A stretch of DNA of 64,000 nt, taken from Fratercula arctica (Eukaryota; Chordata; Aves; Charadriiformes; Alcidae). The first letter of the stretch is position 1. Each line of letters begins with the position of its first letter. The stretch covers positions 4,933,459 through 4,997,458 of the forward strand of contig CANTUZ010000020.1 in the NCBI GenBank assembly GCA_947846985.1. Reading direction: 5' to 3'. The position numbers were made by a program, and so were the translations under genes. Under the pieces are notes generated by a model that saw only the letters and a program-made list of their open reading frames with translations, searched no databases and was not told the origin of the DNA. Positions 10,426 through 33,712 of this stretch are shown here, in pieces.

Positions 10426-12364
10426 GTCCTCTCCAGAGCACAACAGGGCACAGGGGGCTGCTGCCACCACACGTGAGCCCATGTTGCCTTCCTCATCCCC
10501 ATCGGTGCCGGGGGGGTGTCTGCCTGGCTCTGTGTGCAGCTTAGCTTTGCTTGCCCATGGCCAGGGAAAGGCGGGGAGGGAGCCATTGGCTGCAACTTCC
10601 TCCCCCTCCGGGGCTGCTGCCAATAGCAGGGGGACCAGGGCTCCCATGCACATCATCTACAAGCCACCGGTAACACATCGGCCACGCTGTGGAGCTGCTC
10701 ATGGTGACACCAGGCTTTGGAAAGGCTGATGCTTGGTGCTGGCTGGCCAGACGTACTGTCCCCCTGCCACAGGCTGGTCCCAGGCCCTGCAGCAGCACGG
10801 GGTCTGCCAGCGCCCGAGCCTCGGCTCCCTGCCCCGGGCACCCCCGCTCGGGCACACGGGGTGAACAACAGCACCCTGAGCTCCTGTGAACCCACGGCTC
10901 AGCACAGGGAGGGAGAGCGGGGGGAAAGCCCCCAGGTTGCCCCCTGAACCCCGCAGAGCAGAGCCCTGGTGGATCTGGCTCCTGTTATACTCATGGCCAA
11001 CCTAATAATTTAATTGCACATTTAAAAATAAATATTCGTCTGGGGTTGGGGGAAAGAAAGGCTCACGGAAGAAAATTAAGAGGAATTTAATTAAGGGCAG
11101 TGCTGGGAATGTCTCTACCACAATAAAGATAAGGAGGATCAATTGCTTCTTCCTAGGATCAAAGCGAAGGGCTGGAGGGGGGAAGTGGGGCTGTCGGGCG
11201 GCTACAAAGCGCAGGGGAGGGAGGGGAAGGCAGGGAGAGAAAGGCACACAAGAGAAAGCAGGAGAAAGACAGCTAGATAAGATTAGAAAAATAATTGATC
11301 GCGTAGCTCCCCGAGGGCTGCCCGGCCTCGCAGGTCAATCCGAGCATGGTGGAGGCTGGGGGGGGTCCCTGCTGTCTCCCCGGCTGCCTCCTGCCTGGCA
11401 AGAGCCCCCGGGGAGGAGCAGAGGGAAGGGGCAGCACCCGTTCAAAGCACCTTATCGCAAGGGCACCCTCAGCGGAGACCACAGCTTGGTTGTGCCAGTC
11501 ACCCTCGCGATGCGCAGGTCCCAACGTAAATTGAATTAAACATTCAGTGCCCCACGCCAGGCAGCAAATTGGCCAAAGGCTCAGGGTTCTGCTACCCCCC
11601 CCAGCCTCCTGGAGGGTCCGTAATGGCTCTGCCATTCCCATCCCCATTGCCCGTGGGCTGGTACCCTCGCTGCTGCCCAGGGCAGGGTGTTGCAGGGAGA
11701 TGCAGGCAGGGCGCAGAGGCGTGGGGCTGCACCGTGGGCAGTTCCCCAGCTACAGGCACCCTCGTGGGTGCTCATGGAGCACCGCAGGTTTGCACAAGCC
11801 GCTGGCCGTCATCCCTCGGGTAGCCAGGGTGGCCTGTCTGGGGTGAAACCCTGACAGCTCAGTGACTCAGGTGACCCCGTGGGACACTGAGGTTTGTAAC
11901 ACCTCTCACCGCCGCATCACCACGATGGCATCTCCGCAGTGCCCAGGCCAGCACCCCTCCGCCTGAGCAGGCTCCGGTGAGGCCGGTGCACCGGGGGAAA
12001 GCCAGACCCCAAGCAAGGCTGCGCCCCAACACCACGACCCTCCTGGCCGGGAGCAGGAGGCTCCAGAATGCCTCTGCCAGGAGCCATTTCTGCATCAGCT
12101 GGGAGCCTCCATCCCCAGCCCAGCACCGTGAGGGAGCTTGTCCTGCGTCTCACACGGGAAGGGAGTGCGGGACCGCTGGGAGCTGCAGAGGAGGGTGATT
12201 TTCCCAGCATATCTGGTTGCCTGTGAATGCAAAGAAGCACCCAGACGGGTTTCTTGAAAGGGCTGGACCTGGTGGGTCCCGAATTTGGGAGGCTGGTATG
12301 CAGCCAACCAAGGCAGTCCTGACGATCCAGTGAGGCAATGCTTTGCATCTGCAGGCACCCAAGG

Positions 12365-12430
12365 AACTGTGTGACTCCAGCCTCTCCAGGTGTAAAATGG
12401 GAACGCCAATACCCATCTACCCACAGGACC
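12365..12430 (+). repeat. MIR-like SINE relic, 3' part
   Basis: Contains 'cctctccaggtgtaaaatgg' followed by 'gaacgccaatacccatctac', which parallels the conserved MIR segment around TGTAAAATGGG and the ATAATACCTACC tail. Short and diverged. Confidence 0.5.
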
Positions 12431-13367
12431 TACCACGGTGTTGCCAGCGGGCCTGCTTCTTGCTCATGGCATTTGCATAGGTTGGGACATGGTTGCCGTG
12501 TCAGGAGCAGGTTTGCATCCCGGCTGGGAACTCCCCGCAGCGGCACTGCCCGGCGTGTGAGCGGCACTGAGTCCCGGCCGCCCCCCGCAGCCGCTGCCTC
12601 CGGAAAAATGGGCTCCTTTCTTGCCTCACCTGCTTTTGCAAGAAGCCGAGCCTGCACCCGGGAGAGTGGTTGAGCCGGCTCCGGCAGGGAGGGAGGCGCT
12701 GGCAGCCTGGCAGGGAGACAGCATCTGGGTGCGCCACATCCCTGCAGAGCCCGATGGCAGCCCCGCGCTCACCGGGCCATAGCAGCCGGGCAGTCGAGCC
12801 AGCGCGGCTGGTTCGCCGGGTGCCAGCGGGAGCCCCGCCAGCTTTGTGCCTCCCCTGGCCGCTTTGCACATAGATGAAGTACTTGGGAAGGGTTTGGGGT
12901 TTTATCGCCCAGTGGCAGCTGCCCGTGCAGCCGTGTCTGGCCCCCGCCGGGGCTCGGCAAGGGACGGGCAGGATGCTCAGGCAAATGGCTGTCCGGTGAG
13001 AGCGCTCGTGGGGCTCACGATGCGACTGTGGCGCTCACATCCCATCAGCTCACGGCAGGCACGGTGGGGTGGATGGCCCTGCAAATGACAGGCGGGACAG
13101 GAGAAGGCCATACGGTCCCTCGGCTGCAAGCCGCGCTGCAGCAGTGCCAGCAGAGCTCAGCACCCGCTCCGCGCTCCGCTCTGCCCCGTCCTGCTGCAGA
13201 GGAGACCGCAGCCCCCCACAGCACACCCTGGGACTGTGGAGCTGCTGCTCTGGAGAGATGGGCAGAGTCATCCTGCTCAGAGAAATCCCATAGGCTGCCT
13301 CCCCTGGTGAGACCCAGCGGCCCGAGCAGCACCACTGCAGCTTCGGGAGGGCGCTGGGGCTTCAGGG

Positions 13368-13587
13368 TTTAGACATTAGGAAGAAGTTCTTTACACTGAG
13401 GGTGGTGAGACACTGGCCCAGGTTGCCCAGAGAGGGGGTGGAGGCCCCATCCCTGGAGACATTCAAGGCCAGGCTGGATGAGGCTCTGAGCGACCTGATC
13501 TAGTTGAAGATGTCCCTGCTCACTTCAGGGGGGTTGGACTAGATGGCCTTTAGAGGTCCCTTCCAACCCAACACATTCTATGATTCA
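13368..13587 (+). mobile_element. CR1 LINE 3' fragment
   Basis: A 5'-truncated CR1 3' end of about 220 bp: 'ttaggaagaagttctttac', 'ggttgcccagagaggggg', 'tggagacattcaaggccagg', 'tccaacccaacacattctat', and the terminal ATTCTATGATTC. It has the same subfamily signature ('gatctagttgaagatgtccc') as the fragment in the TMCC2 intron. Confidence 0.95.
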
Positions 13588-15762
13588 GGGTGGCCATCAG
13601 CGCTCGGTTGTCTGGGTCCCCAGTGTGGTCTGGGATTACATTTTGAAGTGTCAGGCTCAGACGTGATGCAGCCATTCCTTGTGCTCCTGGGAAACAGGAT
13701 CAAAGTTTCCGGGTGCCGCTTTCTCCCCTTTTTCAGCCGCTCCAGGCTGCAGCAAAGTGCCATTGAAGGCGGGAGGACTTTCATGTGGGGATTTCTCTTC
13801 TTCAGATCTTCAAAGAAATCCAGCAATCAAACAGGTAGTAGTGGAGGCACCTTAAAAAGAAAAAAAAAAAAAAGAAAAAGCCTTACTTTGAAAGCATCAC
13901 ATGCAAAGGAAACATCTAAACTTTGTTGTGTTAATTGTTCTGGCACTCAAAGTTCCGACAAAATGCCTTAGAAATATTGTTGGCTCTGGGCCCACGATGC
14001 GTCAGACTGACAGAAAAATGCTCAAGCAGAAAACCTGAGGAAAAGAAAACCAACAACAGGAGATTTCAACAGGAAGGAAACGGCAGCATGACTTGGTCAC
14101 GGCCGTCGGGGAGGTGACAGCCCGCAGGCAGCTGATGGGAAAACCCCGGATCACCTGGGGCATCCACCCGCATTTCCTTGAGCTGCTGCATGCCCTGGGC
14201 ATCGTTAGGAGCCGGCCACTAACGAGAGCAGGCTGTGGCCCTGCCAGCGTCGCCTTTCCACCGATAGGAGAAGGGCTCCTGCAAGCACCAGGGAGATGCC
14301 AGCTGCACCCTGCGCTGCCTGCAGCCGCGTTCCCAACAGTTACGTGCAAGTGGCTTTTGCTGCAGGCTGTCCCTGGGGGTCACAGGCACCCCCCCAATGG
14401 GAAGACACATATGTCCCTTCCCACGCCACGTCCCCCCCTCCCTGAGCCTGCTCCGCCTGCCCCGCTCCGAGCCCCAAATATGGGTTGGGAGCATCCGGGC
14501 TCCCCGGCACAAGCCCGGGCAGGAGCGCGGCGCCGTGGGGTGACTCAGGGCTCCAGCAGCTCCCCGGGGCCAGGGGAGCGCCCGCAGCTCCCCTCTGCCG
14601 GGAAACCCATCCCAGCCTGGGCAGGACCCGCTGGGAGTGCCGGCCGAGCTGCTCGCTTCCCCTCCTCCAGCCGCCTCGGCCCCAGAATAACCCTTTTCTC
14701 CCCTTTTTCAGGGCACTGGGGCTGCTCATGGGTGTTGCACGGGGACATGGCTCCCGCAACAGCCCCCCAGATGAGCAGGGGTTATAGGTCTGGGACGGTG
14801 CGTGGTGCAGCACGGCTGGGGTGCAAGTGACCCACCAAGCCACAGCCATGCCATCCACTGCATCGCAGCGCCTGAGAAATCCTTGGAAATCCCCAATTTT
14901 CATGCCTGAAAATCCCCATGGCTGCCCTCTGGCCATGTCCGCAGCACCAGTCCCTGGTGGGGATGCACCAACTGCCCCCAGTAAGAAACCAGCACCCCGA
15001 GGACCAGCAGAAGGGGTCCAGGATGACCCCAAGCAGCCATGGTCCTTGCTGCGGGCTGGCTTTACCCGGATAACCCCTTGGGACAGTGACAAGGGAAGCT
15101 TGCACCGGTTGGCATCAATCCACAGGGCAACACGCCGCGCTCCAAGCACTCCAGCATCACCTCATCAGCCGGGACAATTTATCTTTGGGTGTTTCTCCCC
15201 ATTTCTCCCTCTCCCCCAAGCCAGCCTGGCAGGAGCACAGCTGCATTCCGCTCCCGCGTGCCGAGGCAGCACTGCCTGCAAACGCAGCAGGTCAGCTGAA
15301 GTCACCCCCAAAAAAATGGCATTTTCTCAGCAAAATGCCACTGAGGTCATTTTCACCCGCTTCAAACACCCACGGCGGGGATGGGGGCTGTGCTAAGTGG
15401 CTCCCAGGAGCCTGGGAGGCGGGAGGGAAGCAGAGGGTTTGCGAATCCTCGGGTTGAAAGGGCTGAATAAAAAGGAGCCGTTAATAATAGTCGTGGCCTG
15501 AAAGGGCGGGCTCAGCCCCCGGCTGTGGGGGGCAGCCGCTGCGCAGGGGGTAGAGGCAGCGGAAATCAGGGCTGGGATGAAAGGAGCGTTTCCAAGGGCT
15601 GGCAGCGGAATGCCGGGAGCATGGGCACAGTGCGGGGAGGGGGGCACCAGCAGGGATGGGGAATGGTCGCTGCGGCCCCCTCCCACCACCTCCAAGGTGC
15701 CTTTGGGCTGAGATCGCCTCCTTCACCTGCTCATCGAGCCCTGGGAGTCTCTGATGGCATTT

Positions 15763-15956
15763 CATAGAATCACAGAATGGTTTGGGTTGGAAGGGACCTT
15801 AAAGCCCATCCAGTGCCACCCCCTGCCCTGGGCAGGGACACCTCCCACCAGCCCAGGCTGCTCCAAGCCCCGTCCAACCTGGCCTTGCACCCCTCCAGGG
15901 ATGGGGCAGCCACAGCTTCTCTGGGCAACCTGGGCCAGGGGCTCACCCCCCCCTCG
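15763..15956 (-). mobile_element. CR1 LINE 3' fragment (minus)
   Basis: Starts on + with the inverted CR1 terminus 'catagaatcacagaatggtt', then 'gggttggaagggacctt', and continues through 'caacctgggccaggggctca'. About 190 bp, 5'-truncated. It is the same subfamily as the copy upstream of NUAK2 at 30188. Confidence 0.95.
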
Positions 15957-17538
15957 CACATCGCTATGGCTGAGGACAGGGCGGGCAAGGGCTCCGCTCT
16001 CCGCTGCAGCCCCGGGGGGCTGCCACAAGCCGGGGCTGGGCTGAGCCGACTGAGACATGGCTCCTAATCCTGTGCAAACAGCAACTGCCACCAGCCAGGA
16101 CATGTGTGACAAGGTGGTCAGTGCATGCCCTCGCGTCCATGTGGTGCCCCCCCCGGAGCTGCCACAGCTCAGTCCGGCTATGAGGGCAGCACGCAAGAAC
16201 ATTTTCTTGCAAATCATTAATGAAACAGGATCACAGCACCCCAGGATGGTCCATAAACCAAACCCACAGATACTTTCCAAAAAGGATGCTCTGTCTCTTG
16301 GTAGCTGTTAAAAACTCAGCCCAGCTTGACCCCCGCCTTGGGATGCTCCATGCCCTGGACCCATGGGTGCTGCAGCCCCCGTCTCACCCCATCCCACCTC
16401 GGCAGCCCACGGGGCACCAGGACTTTGCCCAGGCTAAGCTGGATGCCCTCGGAGCAGCTTTAAGCACTCCAGCGTTTCTTAATGGCGCGGGAAGCATGCG
16501 GGGAATGCGCGGCGGGGGGCAGAGCGTGCGTGGCCCCCCATGGCTTCGGCGGCAGCATTCCCGGCAGGCAGCCCTGCCACCCTGCCCCTGCCCCTCAGCC
16601 GTGGGGCGGAGGAGACCTGAAATGTCTCCTATTAACCCAACTGGAAACGGGAAATTGTTACAGGGCTTTATAGACCAATAAAAGTGGTCTCAATGCCGCA
16701 GTAGGAGAATAGGATAAAGGAAACTGGAGGAAAGGGCTGGAAGGAGACAGCCCCCCAGTACATGCCACAGGCGAGCTCTGGCTGCCGGGGCTCAGCCTCT
16801 CTTGGTCCTTTCTCCATCAGAGGCACCTGCAGGCACTGCGAGGGGAGATGGCAGCTGCCCCGGAGGCAGCTCCTGCCGCCAAGCCCTGCAGATATTTCAT
16901 AAACCTAAACCCACGCACCACCAGCATTGTGAAAGGGGTTTGGAAGCGGAGCTGGGACAGCAGGGCTGCGGGCGGTGGGGACCCAGAGGGAACAGGTCCA
17001 TCATCCTCAGCAGCCATCCATCATCTCCATCGCAGCTTTCCCCTAAACTTTGGGCTCTGGGGCAGGTGCACAGCACTGGCAGCATCCCCACACCAGTGCC
17101 ACAGCACCCCAGCAGCAGGTCCTGCCTCCAGCCGGCCCCCCCTCGCTGGGTCACGCAGCAGCAGCTGCTCAGCCTTAAAACCTTCAGCCCATCCCCCTGC
17201 CGGTGGGTGCTGAGCCCCCACACAAGGGATATACCAAGTCGCAGCTCAGCACCACGCAGTGCTGGGGGAGGCACCAGTTTAAGCTCACCAGCAGCCTCAG
17301 CGCTGGAGAAAAGACCGTGGAGGGGCCAAGCACACGTTGCACGGAGGTTTTACACCCCACAGGACACATGTCCAGAGCTAATTCATGGTCACCTGTACCG
17401 GAGCAAGACCCAGCACCGTGCACAGCCCCATCCCGCTGGGAGCAGCGCGGGAGCCACCAGCCCCCCATCACCCTCCCTGCCCCCCCCAAGCTGCAATGGC
17501 GCCGCAATCAAGGTAACAACTCAGATCTAGCATTTGCT

Positions 17539-17549
17539 TTTAATTTAAT
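17539..17549 (-). terminator. NUAK2: Candidate NUAK2 poly(A) signals (two overlapping ATTAAA)
   Basis: On the minus strand two ATTAAA hexamers (17544-17549 and 17539-17544) occur about 980 bp after the NUAK2 stop. No AATAAA on the minus strand lies between them and the stop. They would give a 3'UTR of about 1 kb, a usual size for this gene. Confidence 0.4.
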
Positions 17550-18185
17550 GGTTTTCTCAAGACCACTTTGTAGGAAGGAGGGGGGAAAAAAAAAAAAAAA
17601 CCCAAACACACACCCCCTGGAGAAGGGAAAGGGCCAGCGAACACGCGGCAATAGTGCAACGGAGCTTCGACGTGCGGCACGTGAGACAAGGGCACAGATA
17701 CCTCCACCCCCCCCAAGGAGAAACATCTGGGAGGCCGTTATGGAGCCAGACACATTGTGTGCTGCTGAAGCTTTACATCACGTCGGACAAAGGCAATAAA
17801 TAAAGACGCGGTGCCTCACCAAAGGCACTTCTTTTTTCTCCTCCTTTCGACATTAAAGAAAAAAAAAAAAAACAAAAAAACAAACGTTGGCATCAGAGCA
17901 TGTTCTCAGACTGGGGTTTCGTCCAGATCCAGTTGGGTTTCTCAGCACAGGAGAGGGACGAGCCGGGGTCTGGGCGGTTTGGACCCAGTTGCCAGCACAT
18001 CCCGAGAGCCCAGCCTGCAGGCACGGGCCAGGGCAGCACCTCTCAGCCCCCCACCCGCACCCTGCTACATCTCCAGCTTGTTTGAGGTATATCACCTGCC
18101 CCATCCGTTACCTTGTGCAGCCAAAGAATAAACCAGTGCAAAGGAGAAAAAAAAAAAAAAAAATCCCCCCAAGCCCCTTGGTTTC

Positions 18186-18186
<1 letters not shown>

Positions 18187-18217
<31 letters not shown>
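18187..18217. repeat. Uninterrupted 31-bp poly(C) tract
   Basis: Thirty-one consecutive C on + (G31 in NUAK2 sense), close to an A17 run on +. If the NUAK2 3'UTR extends to about 17.5 kb this is a G-run in the mRNA about 310 nt after the stop. Long homopolymers are error-prone in assemblies. Confidence 0.85.
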
Positions 18218-18218
<1 letters not shown>

Positions 18219-18524
18219 ATGAGATGAGCCTGTTTGAGAGGGGAGGACAGCAGCGAGGAGCCCCCAGGACCCCCCCAGCCCCTCCATGGGGGTGGTGGCC
18301 GGATCACTCAGGGCTTTGGTCCGTTTAATGTCCTGACCCTGGGGTGTTGTGTCCCCCCCCCACCAATGCCCCACAGCCACCGCAGCTCCCTGCGCCCCCA
18401 ATCTTCCCCGGGGACCACGAGGCTGCAAAATACATGAGACATGGCTCAGCAGCACCGGCAGCCGTGGGGCAGGGAGGGCTCGGCCCCCTCCCCATCACCC
18501 GCGGAGCCCGGCCAGCACGTGCCC

Positions 18525-29716
<11,192 letters not shown>

Positions 29717-29870
29717 GCCGCGATCCTGCCCCGGCTCCGCCGCCGCCTCCCGGTACGGCCCGGCCCGGCCCCGGTCGCTAAATGCGGCGGCTCCGCCGGC
29801 CGCGCCCCCCCGCGCCCATTGGCCGCACGGCGGCGGCCGCCCCGCCCGGGAGCCGGTACGAGGAGCGGAG
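29717..29870 (-). promoter_or_regulatory. NUAK2: NUAK2 5'UTR and CpG-island promoter
   Basis: Dense CpG and GC boxes (gccgccccgcccggg near 29835-29850), with an inverted CCAAT box (attgg at 29818-29822, CCAAT on the minus strand) about 100 bp upstream of the ATG. No TATA box is visible. This is a typical CpG-island housekeeping-type promoter. Confidence 0.65.
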
Positions 29871-30187
29871 GGAGGGGGGGTCCCCGGGCTGCGGGGAGAC
29901 CCCACAGGGGGGGAGGAAGGGGGGGGGGGACACACGGGAGGGGGGCGAAAAGGAGAGGACACACGGATCGGGTGGGGAGAGCCCAGGGATAAGGGGGAGC
30001 CGCGGGGGGGGAGGGGGGCACCCACAAGGTGGGTGCAAAGAGGTTGGTGGGGGTGCGGGGTGTGTGCAAAGGCAACCCAGGGACAAGGGAAAGAGGCAGG
30101 GTACAAAGTGGGGGATATGGGGGTAGGAGGGGGTGTAAAGAGGTGTCCTGCAGACTGGGGGGAGTGAAGGACTTTCCAGAAGATGAT

Positions 30188-30675
30188 CATAGAATCACAG
30201 CATGGTTTGGGTTGGAAGGGACCTTGAAGAGCACCCAGTGCCACCCCCTGCCCTGGGCAGGGACACCTCCCACCAGCCCAGGTTGCTCCAAGCCCCGTCC
30301 AACCTGGCCTTGAACCCCTCCAGGGATGGGGCAGCCACAGCTTCTCTGGGCAACCTGGGCCAGGGGCTCACCCCCCTCACAGCCAAGAATTTCTTCCCCA
30401 GATCTCATCAAAATCTCCCCTCTTTCAGTGTAAAACCCTTCCCCCTCGTCCCATGGCTCCCCTCCCTGATCCAGAGTCCCTCCCCAGCTTTCCTGGAGCC
30501 CCGTTAGGGACTGGCAGGGACTGGAAGGTCTCCCTGGAGCCTTCTCTTCTCCAGGCTGAACCCCCCCAGCTCTCTCAGCCTGTCCCACAGCAGAGGGGCT
30601 CCAGCCCTCCCAGCATCTCCAGGGCCTCCTCTGGCCCCGCTCCAACAGCTCCGTGTCCTTCTGGTGTTGGGGTGA
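30188..30675 (-). mobile_element. CR1 LINE 3' fragment upstream of NUAK2
   Basis: Begins on + with the inverted CR1 terminus 'catagaatcacagcatggtt' and continues for about 490 bp through 'caacctgggccaggggctca', 'cttctcttctccaggctgaa' and 'gctctctcagcctgtccc'. It lies about 470 bp 5' of the NUAK2 ATG, in the same orientation as NUAK2. Confidence 0.95.
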
Positions 30676-31959
30676 TGCACGGAGAGACTGGCACCCAAAG
30701 GCTGAGAAGAGGCGCAGGACCAGAGCACTGGGAGGATGCGGAGCAAAGCCCCCAGGTGTCTCACACCAGGACAGATGCGGGGACAGAGGGACACGGACGT
30801 ACAGCTGGCCAAGACACACACGCACACACACGTGGTTTGCTACAAGGAGCCACAATGCACCCAGGACTTTCAGAAAAAATATCTAGTGAGGGCAAAATCG
30901 GAGAGAGGAGAGGCCTGGGCAAGCGCAGCCTGTCCCTGCTCACCACAGGAGGATGCTTTGCCCTCCTGGATATGCAGCCTGGGGGGAGCAGCGTCCTCCA
31001 TGACCAGAGCCAGCGGGGGGTGGGGGGAGAACGTCTGCGGGCTGCTCAGGCACTCCCACGCAAAGGCTTTGTACGGACATTTCTGGTTAATTCTGCAGCA
31101 CCTTCCCGTGTGGTCTTTCTGCCCCTGTGGTAAATCTTTGTTTTGAGATATTAAAAGAATGCAATTATTTCCCAAAGCAGCCAAAACAAAAAAAGCTCTT
31201 GCCCAGCTCTGGCATGTGTGAGGACGCACCGTATTGATTGAAGAAAGAGATAGCTCCGGCATTACTCATCCCCGCACTCAGACCTGGATTTTCCCACCAC
31301 TTCCAGCAGCTCAGGGCAGGGTGAGGCAGAGCAGGGGCTCGCGAGGGGGATGATTTAATCCAGCTCCGGCCCCTCTCTGCAGGCTTTGTGTCCCTGAGCA
31401 GGGAGGTGGCAGAGGATGGAGCTGCGCAATGGCCCAGCACCGTCTCTCAGCTCATCATGGCCATGTCTCCATGTCAGGATGAGACCCGGGCAGGCGTCGC
31501 AGTTCCCTGGCTGGTTTTGCAATCTGGGTATTTAAAGACTGAGATTAAAAAATGACCCGTTGAGGGCATTTGCCCCACAGGCCGGCTGTAACAACAGGCA
31601 CCCGAGGCCAGGTCTTGGAGACACGCACCAAACTTCTGCTCATCCGTGGCTGTGATCTGCCTCGGTGCCAGAAGGAAGATTAAATACCATCTCAATACAG
31701 TTAGGACACAGGTATCTGGCACTGCCAGCACCCCTGATTTTTATTGCCAGTGGCCATGGGGCACCTCCGTTCCTTACAAGATGTCAGGGTTGAACAACTT
31801 CTTGCAGCTTCAGACTGGTCCCACATCCTTTCCACCCTCAAACCTGCTCCCAGGCTGAACACACCGTAACCCACGGGCAAACCCCTCTCCTCATTTTAAA
31901 ATTAGTCACCTCCCACCAGTATGGGGCGGGGGGGAATGTCGGAAGAAGATACCGTGCTG

Positions 31960-32115
31960 AAGCAGAGTCGCAATAATGAATTATTTACCGTGCAGTAACA
32001 GGAGCTGCGTTTCAATCTGCAAGTGGCCAGCAGGGCCATAGGGAAGATAAACAAGGCGTAGATGAGATTAACTAAACTGCTGTAATTTCAATGTCAAAGT
32101 AAACAGATCGGATCC
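31960..32115. promoter_or_regulatory. Candidate conserved non-coding block upstream of NUAK2
   Basis: An AT-balanced block with homeodomain-like cores (aataatgaattatttaccg) and 'gagattaactaaactgctgt', lacking repeats and open frames, about 2.3 kb upstream of the NUAK2 start. The call rests on composition only. Confidence 0.22.
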
Positions 32116-33407
32116 TGTTCGGGCACAGCCCAGAGATTGCAGAAGAGTTGAAGGGGGAAGGTACAAACCTACTTTATTGCAATAAACAAAGCCATTTCAC
32201 TTGACCGAGATGAAAGCGTCTGTGTCTCCTGGCCACTGCAAGCCCACGGACTAACGCTATCACAGCTGTGGGATCGCTTGCAGTGTAACCCACCGCTCCA
32301 AGAAAGCACTTGAGCGTGCGTTTAAGCTTAAGCACATGTTTAATAGCCCTGTTGATTTATAAGAATGCTTTCCAGAGGCTTTCCCCGCGGTGATGATGAA
32401 AGGAAACGGAGCCTTGGGTAGCTTCTCTTTCTGTTTCTACCAGACAAATTCTTTTCTGCAATTTTCTGTGTTGTCACTGATACGTAGGCTTAGGTATGCT
32501 TTTGTTCTAGACCGGCTCAGGAAGCCTATTTTAATGGAAATGTCAAGGGACACAGATCTAAGTCCACTGGAATCCACTGATAAGGACCGCTATTGTACCA
32601 GTATTGCTACTGCTTTCTCAGCAGTGGGGAAATCCACTAAAATTCCCTCTGCCTCCCCCAGCTGCAGCCTTAGAAATCCTAAATAGGGTTTCTCCAGCGG
32701 CAGCCCTTTGTATCACAGGCCCCAGTGCGCATCCACTAAAACCAAGATGAAAGTCAACACGGAATTTGGCTGGATGTCAGGTAAACCCGCTCAAAGCCAG
32801 TCTAATCAACTGGATGCTTTGTCAGAACGGAAGTTCTATTTACTTGCAGGCTCCTAACTTTGTATTTATTTATTTATTGTTTTAAAATAAATGCTACAGC
32901 ATTACCTCAGTGCTAAAAACACCCACATCCTGGTCAAAACCTACGGCTCTGCCATCGCGCTCAGTGGCAACAGGCTCTGTTCACCTCTGCTTGTGGACTG
33001 GGAAAGGAATAAACTTTCCCCAGAAGACACACTTACAGCAGCGAGCCCTCCAAGAGGGAAAGGAAGAGCTCTGCTGGGCATTAAAATGCCAAAGACAACA
33101 AAAAGTTTAATGATCACCTCTCATTAGTGGTCTTCCAAGCTGGCAGCATTCCTCACCTGCTGCTGGGGAGTGCTCCGGCAGGTGTGAAACCCATTCCTGC
33201 TCTGAAAACACTAAGGAAGCTGGTTTTGCTCTGATCCTCCCAATTGGGTGCCCCATCCATCAGCAGAAGAAGGGAAACACATTAGCACCAATAGGAGCCT
33301 TTTGAAAAGTAATTTATGGCCTATCGCTTCTAATGATTACAGCAGAGGCCACCCTTACACCTCACTTCCACCGCAGCTGTGGATTACAACAGCCTGCAGA
33401 CTCCTTC

Positions 33408-33712
33408 CATCCACCCATCCACCCATCCATCCATCCATCCATCCACCCATCCATCCACCCATCCATCCACCCATCCATCCACCCATCCATCCACCCATCC
33501 ATCCACCCATCCACCATCCATCCATCCACCCATCCATCCCCACCCATCCATCCATCCATCCATCCATCCGCAGACCATCCATCCTCCATCCATCCATCCA
33601 CCATCCATCCTCCACCCACCCATCCATCCACCCATCCATCCACCCATCCATCCATCCATCCATCCACCCACCCATCCACCCATCCATCCACCCATCCATC
33701 CATCCATCATCC
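33408..33712. repeat. (ATCC)n tetranucleotide microsatellite, about 300 bp
   Basis: Runs of ATCC/ACCC interrupted by occasional cacc, cgcagacc and cctcc variants. Because of the 4-bp period with 12-bp higher-order phases it yields HPSI/DGWM-type peptide frames in all readings, none of them genuine. Confidence 0.95.

Larger units (their letters stand above)
6480..17500. other. TMCC2-NUAK2 tail-to-tail intergenic DNA
   Basis: About 11 kb without a supported coding exon. Open frames here lack splice context and homology. Contents listed separately: a CpG-rich patch, two conserved-looking blocks, a 21-bp minisatellite, MIR and CR1 fragments. From about 10.9 to 12.3 kb and from 13.6 to 15.7 kb I see only unique GC-rich sequence with short homopolymers. 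Confidence 0.6.

Noticed and set aside
10014..10656. Minus-strand 193- and 151-codon frames and + strand heptad frames
   Set aside because: Produced by the 21-bp minisatellite; no splice, promoter or homology support, though reported as a finding.
13850..13880. A-rich tract as a retrotransposon or processed-pseudogene tail
   Set aside because: No target-site duplication or upstream gene-like sequence was seen.
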